Shown here piece by piece: positions 61,101-64,000 of a stretch of DNA of 64,000 nt. The number at the start of each line of letters is the position of its first letter. The first letter of the stretch is position 1. The notes beneath the pieces are model-generated. The model ran no database searches, was not told where the DNA came from, and saw nothing but the letters and a program-made list of their open reading frames with translations. The position numbers and the translations under genes are program-made. The DNA comes from Strix aluco (Eukaryota; Chordata; Aves; Strigiformes; Strigidae): contig NC_133931.1 of NCBI RefSeq assembly GCF_031877795.1, positions 74,003,429 through 74,067,428 of the forward strand, read 5' to 3'.

Positions 61101-63813
61101 GTATAAACACGTGAGCAATATTATTTTTTGATTTTTATTCACGTTCTTTTAAACTGGAACATCTGTTTCACAACCTTTAAAAAAAGCCATAATGCTGGAA
61201 TTAGACTCACCACTTGCTCAGTGTGTTCTTTTGCTGTTGAGCTTTTTTCTTTCTTAATTATCCAGTTCCTTGATTAAAAAAAAAAATCAAACCCAAAGCA
61301 AAACCAAAAACACCCCAGCAGGAAGTGGATTAAGAGATGGCATATCTGAAGCCCCTGTGGGATTTAATTTGGTTTCTGATATGTAATATGTAAGAGACCT
61401 TTCCTTTCTTTCCATAACCCCATAATAACAGAAATGTGCAAGAGTCTCACAAAACAGTGGAGGGAAGGAATGAAATGAAGGCCTCAATAATACAGATTAC
61501 AAAAAGAAAGGTGACTTATATGAATTGACTGATTTGCTGGAGAGTTTCTGAGTGACCTTACTATCATTTTTATATATGTATAAAAAATGTTATTTCTAGC
61601 ATCTTTTTTCTTCTTCATGAAGTGTTTTCTTCAGTGTTTTATCACCATTCAATTAATCCATGTTTTTCATTAAAAAAAATCTGTAAGTTAAAAAAGAAAG
61701 ATAAAGAGGCAAAGTGGTAAAGAACAGGGCAGAAGGAGAATATTTCCAGTTCAAGTCCATAATTTCCAAGGCATTTTTTGAAGTTGGCTGGTAAAACTGT
61801 TCCCCTAGCCCCCACTTTTCTTTTTTTTTTTTTTTTTAAATAAAATGAAATCTTACATTGTCTGTAAATCCAAGCTTCTTCTATACAGCTACATTTGATA
61901 AAACAGGAGGTCCATTCTTTTGACATAGGAGGAGATTAATTTTTTCATTGCCAAAGGAGAGATTCTTGCTTTCAGTTTTAATCCTCCATAATCCCCCCAC
62001 CACCTCCATGCAAAAGTGCACAGAATAATTTAGATATGTTTCCAGGCTCAGAAGGGCTGAAGGTGGATTTGGGATTTAATTTAATTTTTCCTCACAACTT
62101 TGTTCTGAAAGCATGAATGACAATTGAGTTGTGTGAGCCTACTCAGTACTGCACTATGAGGAAAGGCAGTCCTTTGTATAGAAGCTATTAGTTAAAAAGC
62201 TGTAGGCTACACAACTTGGATTTAAGGCTCACAGTTTTTGAACATGATTAGCAATAGCTGAATTTTGATCTATCAAACTGACAGTTGCACCAGTAATTGA
62301 ATGGAAGTAAAGTTAAACCGAAAGCACGTCCAAGGTACATTGAACTCTTCATAAAAACTTGTAGTTCCTCTGGCATAGATATCCTTTCCCTAGCCAAAGT
62401 TAGAAGATAAATAACAGTTTGTCATCCACCCCATCAGATTTTATTTAAAAATTTGATCTTAGATTACTTATTAGGTGTATTTTGGATAGCCACTTGGGAG
62501 TAGAAAGTAGAATAGCTTGGTGACTGTCATGGAAAAGCACACCATCAAGAACAATGAAAGGTAATGATCAGGGGATGCATAAAGGTGAAGTGAGTTTACA
62601 GAGGAGCCATCCAAATATTAAACAGTGTATGTATGGAAAATAAGGATGAGAAGGTAGTTTGGAGTGCACACTTCAAAGGAACTGTTGTAGGAGCTCATGA
62701 GTGAGCACAGAGACAGTGCAACTGGAAGATGGGCTTTAGCACCAGTGTTTTGAATGAGTTGTAAGGGAAAAAGATTAAAGCAGATAAGCAGAATGCAAGG
62801 AATGAGTAATTTACTAAGGATGGGATTAGTCTTGAACTACTTTCTGCCAAGAGGTTGCACATGTAGCTTAGTATGGTTTGCCTGGATTCCCTCAGTGTGC
62901 AAGGTAACTCTATGGAACAATTCATCCCACGTTTTTTAAACACCTCTCTTAAAATAGAGCCAGTTGTCTTTTGAAGGTGTCTGTTTCTTTTTCTTCAAGA
63001 AGAAGGATGCCTTATGTGTGACCTTATGTGTGAACTTCTGAGCCTGTAGGTAGCTGGAGCTGAGAGCTTCTCATCTTAAAGAAAGGTTGAGAACTGGGGA
63101 AGTGCTGAAAAAGCCTGGGGACAGGGAGTGTTGGTGAGATTCCTGACTTTGCCAGAAACCCAAGTTCAGTGGTCCCTAACCCATGCTTACCTGCACATGC
63201 AAGTATCTGTCTTTCTGGCCACAGAAACATCAAGTTTAAACTTTAACTCCAAAGACAGAGCCAATAGTGATGTAACCTGGAGCATGCTGCTTCCTCAGGA
63301 GGCTTCCCCATCTTCTGACAGGATTAGGCATCCTTGCTTCAGTTAGTCTGAAGAGTTTATCTCTGCATTCAAGAACTGGTCTTTATGCATTTTTAAGTAG
63401 CTAAAATCTCACTGCTATTCCTGACAGTTTTTCCAGTGGAAAGAGCGAGCTATTTATTGATTTCTTGCAAATCACCTGACTCTAAGATTCTCTTTCAAAG
63501 CAAATGCCTAGGGGCCATAAAAATCATAAGTAATACACAGAGTTTTTGTGCAATTCAGTGGACTAATTTATATGAATAATGAAAATGGAACTTTACTTAA
63601 AACTTGGAGAAATATGTTTACTATATGTTTAATTAAGTAAGTTTTCCACATACTGCATTTTCTTTACTGTTATTTTAAATGTTTGTCTTGTAGGGAGGAT
63701 TTAATCCCCTGGGCCTTTTTAAGTCTCTAGAGTTTTCTGTTCTGAAGCTTAAAACACTGCATTCTGCATACCTTTTTTACCTTTAAATTGCAGTTGTTCT
63801 TTCATAATTTTAG
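58164..63813. other. No recognisable gene
   Basis: This is AT-rich sequence without a recognised gene or repeat. A T run lies near 61820-61837. Facing ORFs at 58697-58927 overlap on both strands and are shadows of each other. Confidence 0.45.
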
Positions 63814-63951
63814 GGTTTTTTTAATGTCACTATCATGTTGAATAACAGAGGTTTAGACTATGCTGCAGCAAATTTATATTCAACTTGCATAGTTGTATTA
63901 ATGAGAAAACACAGCGAGAAACTTCTCAAAAAATCTGAGAGCTGGAAGGAG
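63814..63951 (+). CDS. Candidate internal exon (138 bp), unidentified
   Basis: The segment is 46 open codons between an acceptor (TTTCATAATTTTAG at 63813) and a perfect donor GAG|GTAAGT at 63952. The frame reads GFFNVTIMLNNRGLDYAAAN..., then VVLMRKHSEKLLKKSES.... A hydrophobic stretch is followed by a basic, probably helical one. It would be in phase 0 at both ends. The peptide is not one I recognise. Open length of 46 codons can arise by chance in a few percent of such intervals, so the donor is the main support. Confidence 0.28.
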
Positions 63952-64000
63952 GTAAGTTTTTCTTATGTTCTGGGAGAAAAATTTCTACTGTAGCACTTCT

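Noticed and set aside
1-64000. Bacterial-type features, CRISPR arrays or operons
   Set aside because: Composition, CR1 and ERV content show vertebrate nuclear DNA; no regularly spaced direct repeats were seen.

Overview
This is nuclear DNA of a bird, most likely a neoavian or passerine species. Three things point there: several CR1 LINE pieces in both orientations, several ERV LTRs of the avian type (about 360-1000 bp, TG...CA ends, 5-bp target duplications), and AT-rich, gene-poor sequence between them. I recognise no complete host protein-coding gene. Most of the window reads as intergenic or large-intron sequence.

Layout. 1-5199 is unique-looking sequence. 5200-5686 is a solo LTR, and a diverged inverted copy lies 52 kb away at 57586-58163. 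8045-8406 is a solo LTR with target duplication GATAT. Only 67 bp further on, 8474-9274 is the main discovery: two nearly identical LTRs of a related subfamily in inverted (U5-to-U5) orientation, with an almost full-length tRNA-Lys(CTT) copy between them, including the post-transcriptional CCA. The whole 801-bp unit is flanked by one 5-bp duplication, GTAAG, so it integrated as a single unit through its two U3 termini. 11338-12295 is an antisense CR1. 16755-16862 is an exact 54-bp tandem duplication. 21676-22195 is an antisense LTR. 23511-24930 is an old antisense CR1 split by an LTR (23683-24555). 25424-25839 holds an exon-like segment, possibly related to Maestro-HEAT-like genes, with a TATA box. 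28780-29574 is another antisense LTR with duplication GGCCC. 35780-36110, 36770-36970, 37963-39488 and 40764-40900 are CR1 pieces; the third holds a 432-codon reverse-transcriptase ORF with a mutated catalytic motif. 49490-50500 is a long LTR.

Host coding evidence is thin. On the minus strand, 33472-33707 and 16954-17073 look like exons joined in compatible phase (1/1). On the plus strand, 12518-12600 and 63814-63951 are open between good splice signals. None was recognised as a known gene, and all need RNA or comparative support. No functional free-standing RNA gene, CRISPR or bacterial-type feature was seen.
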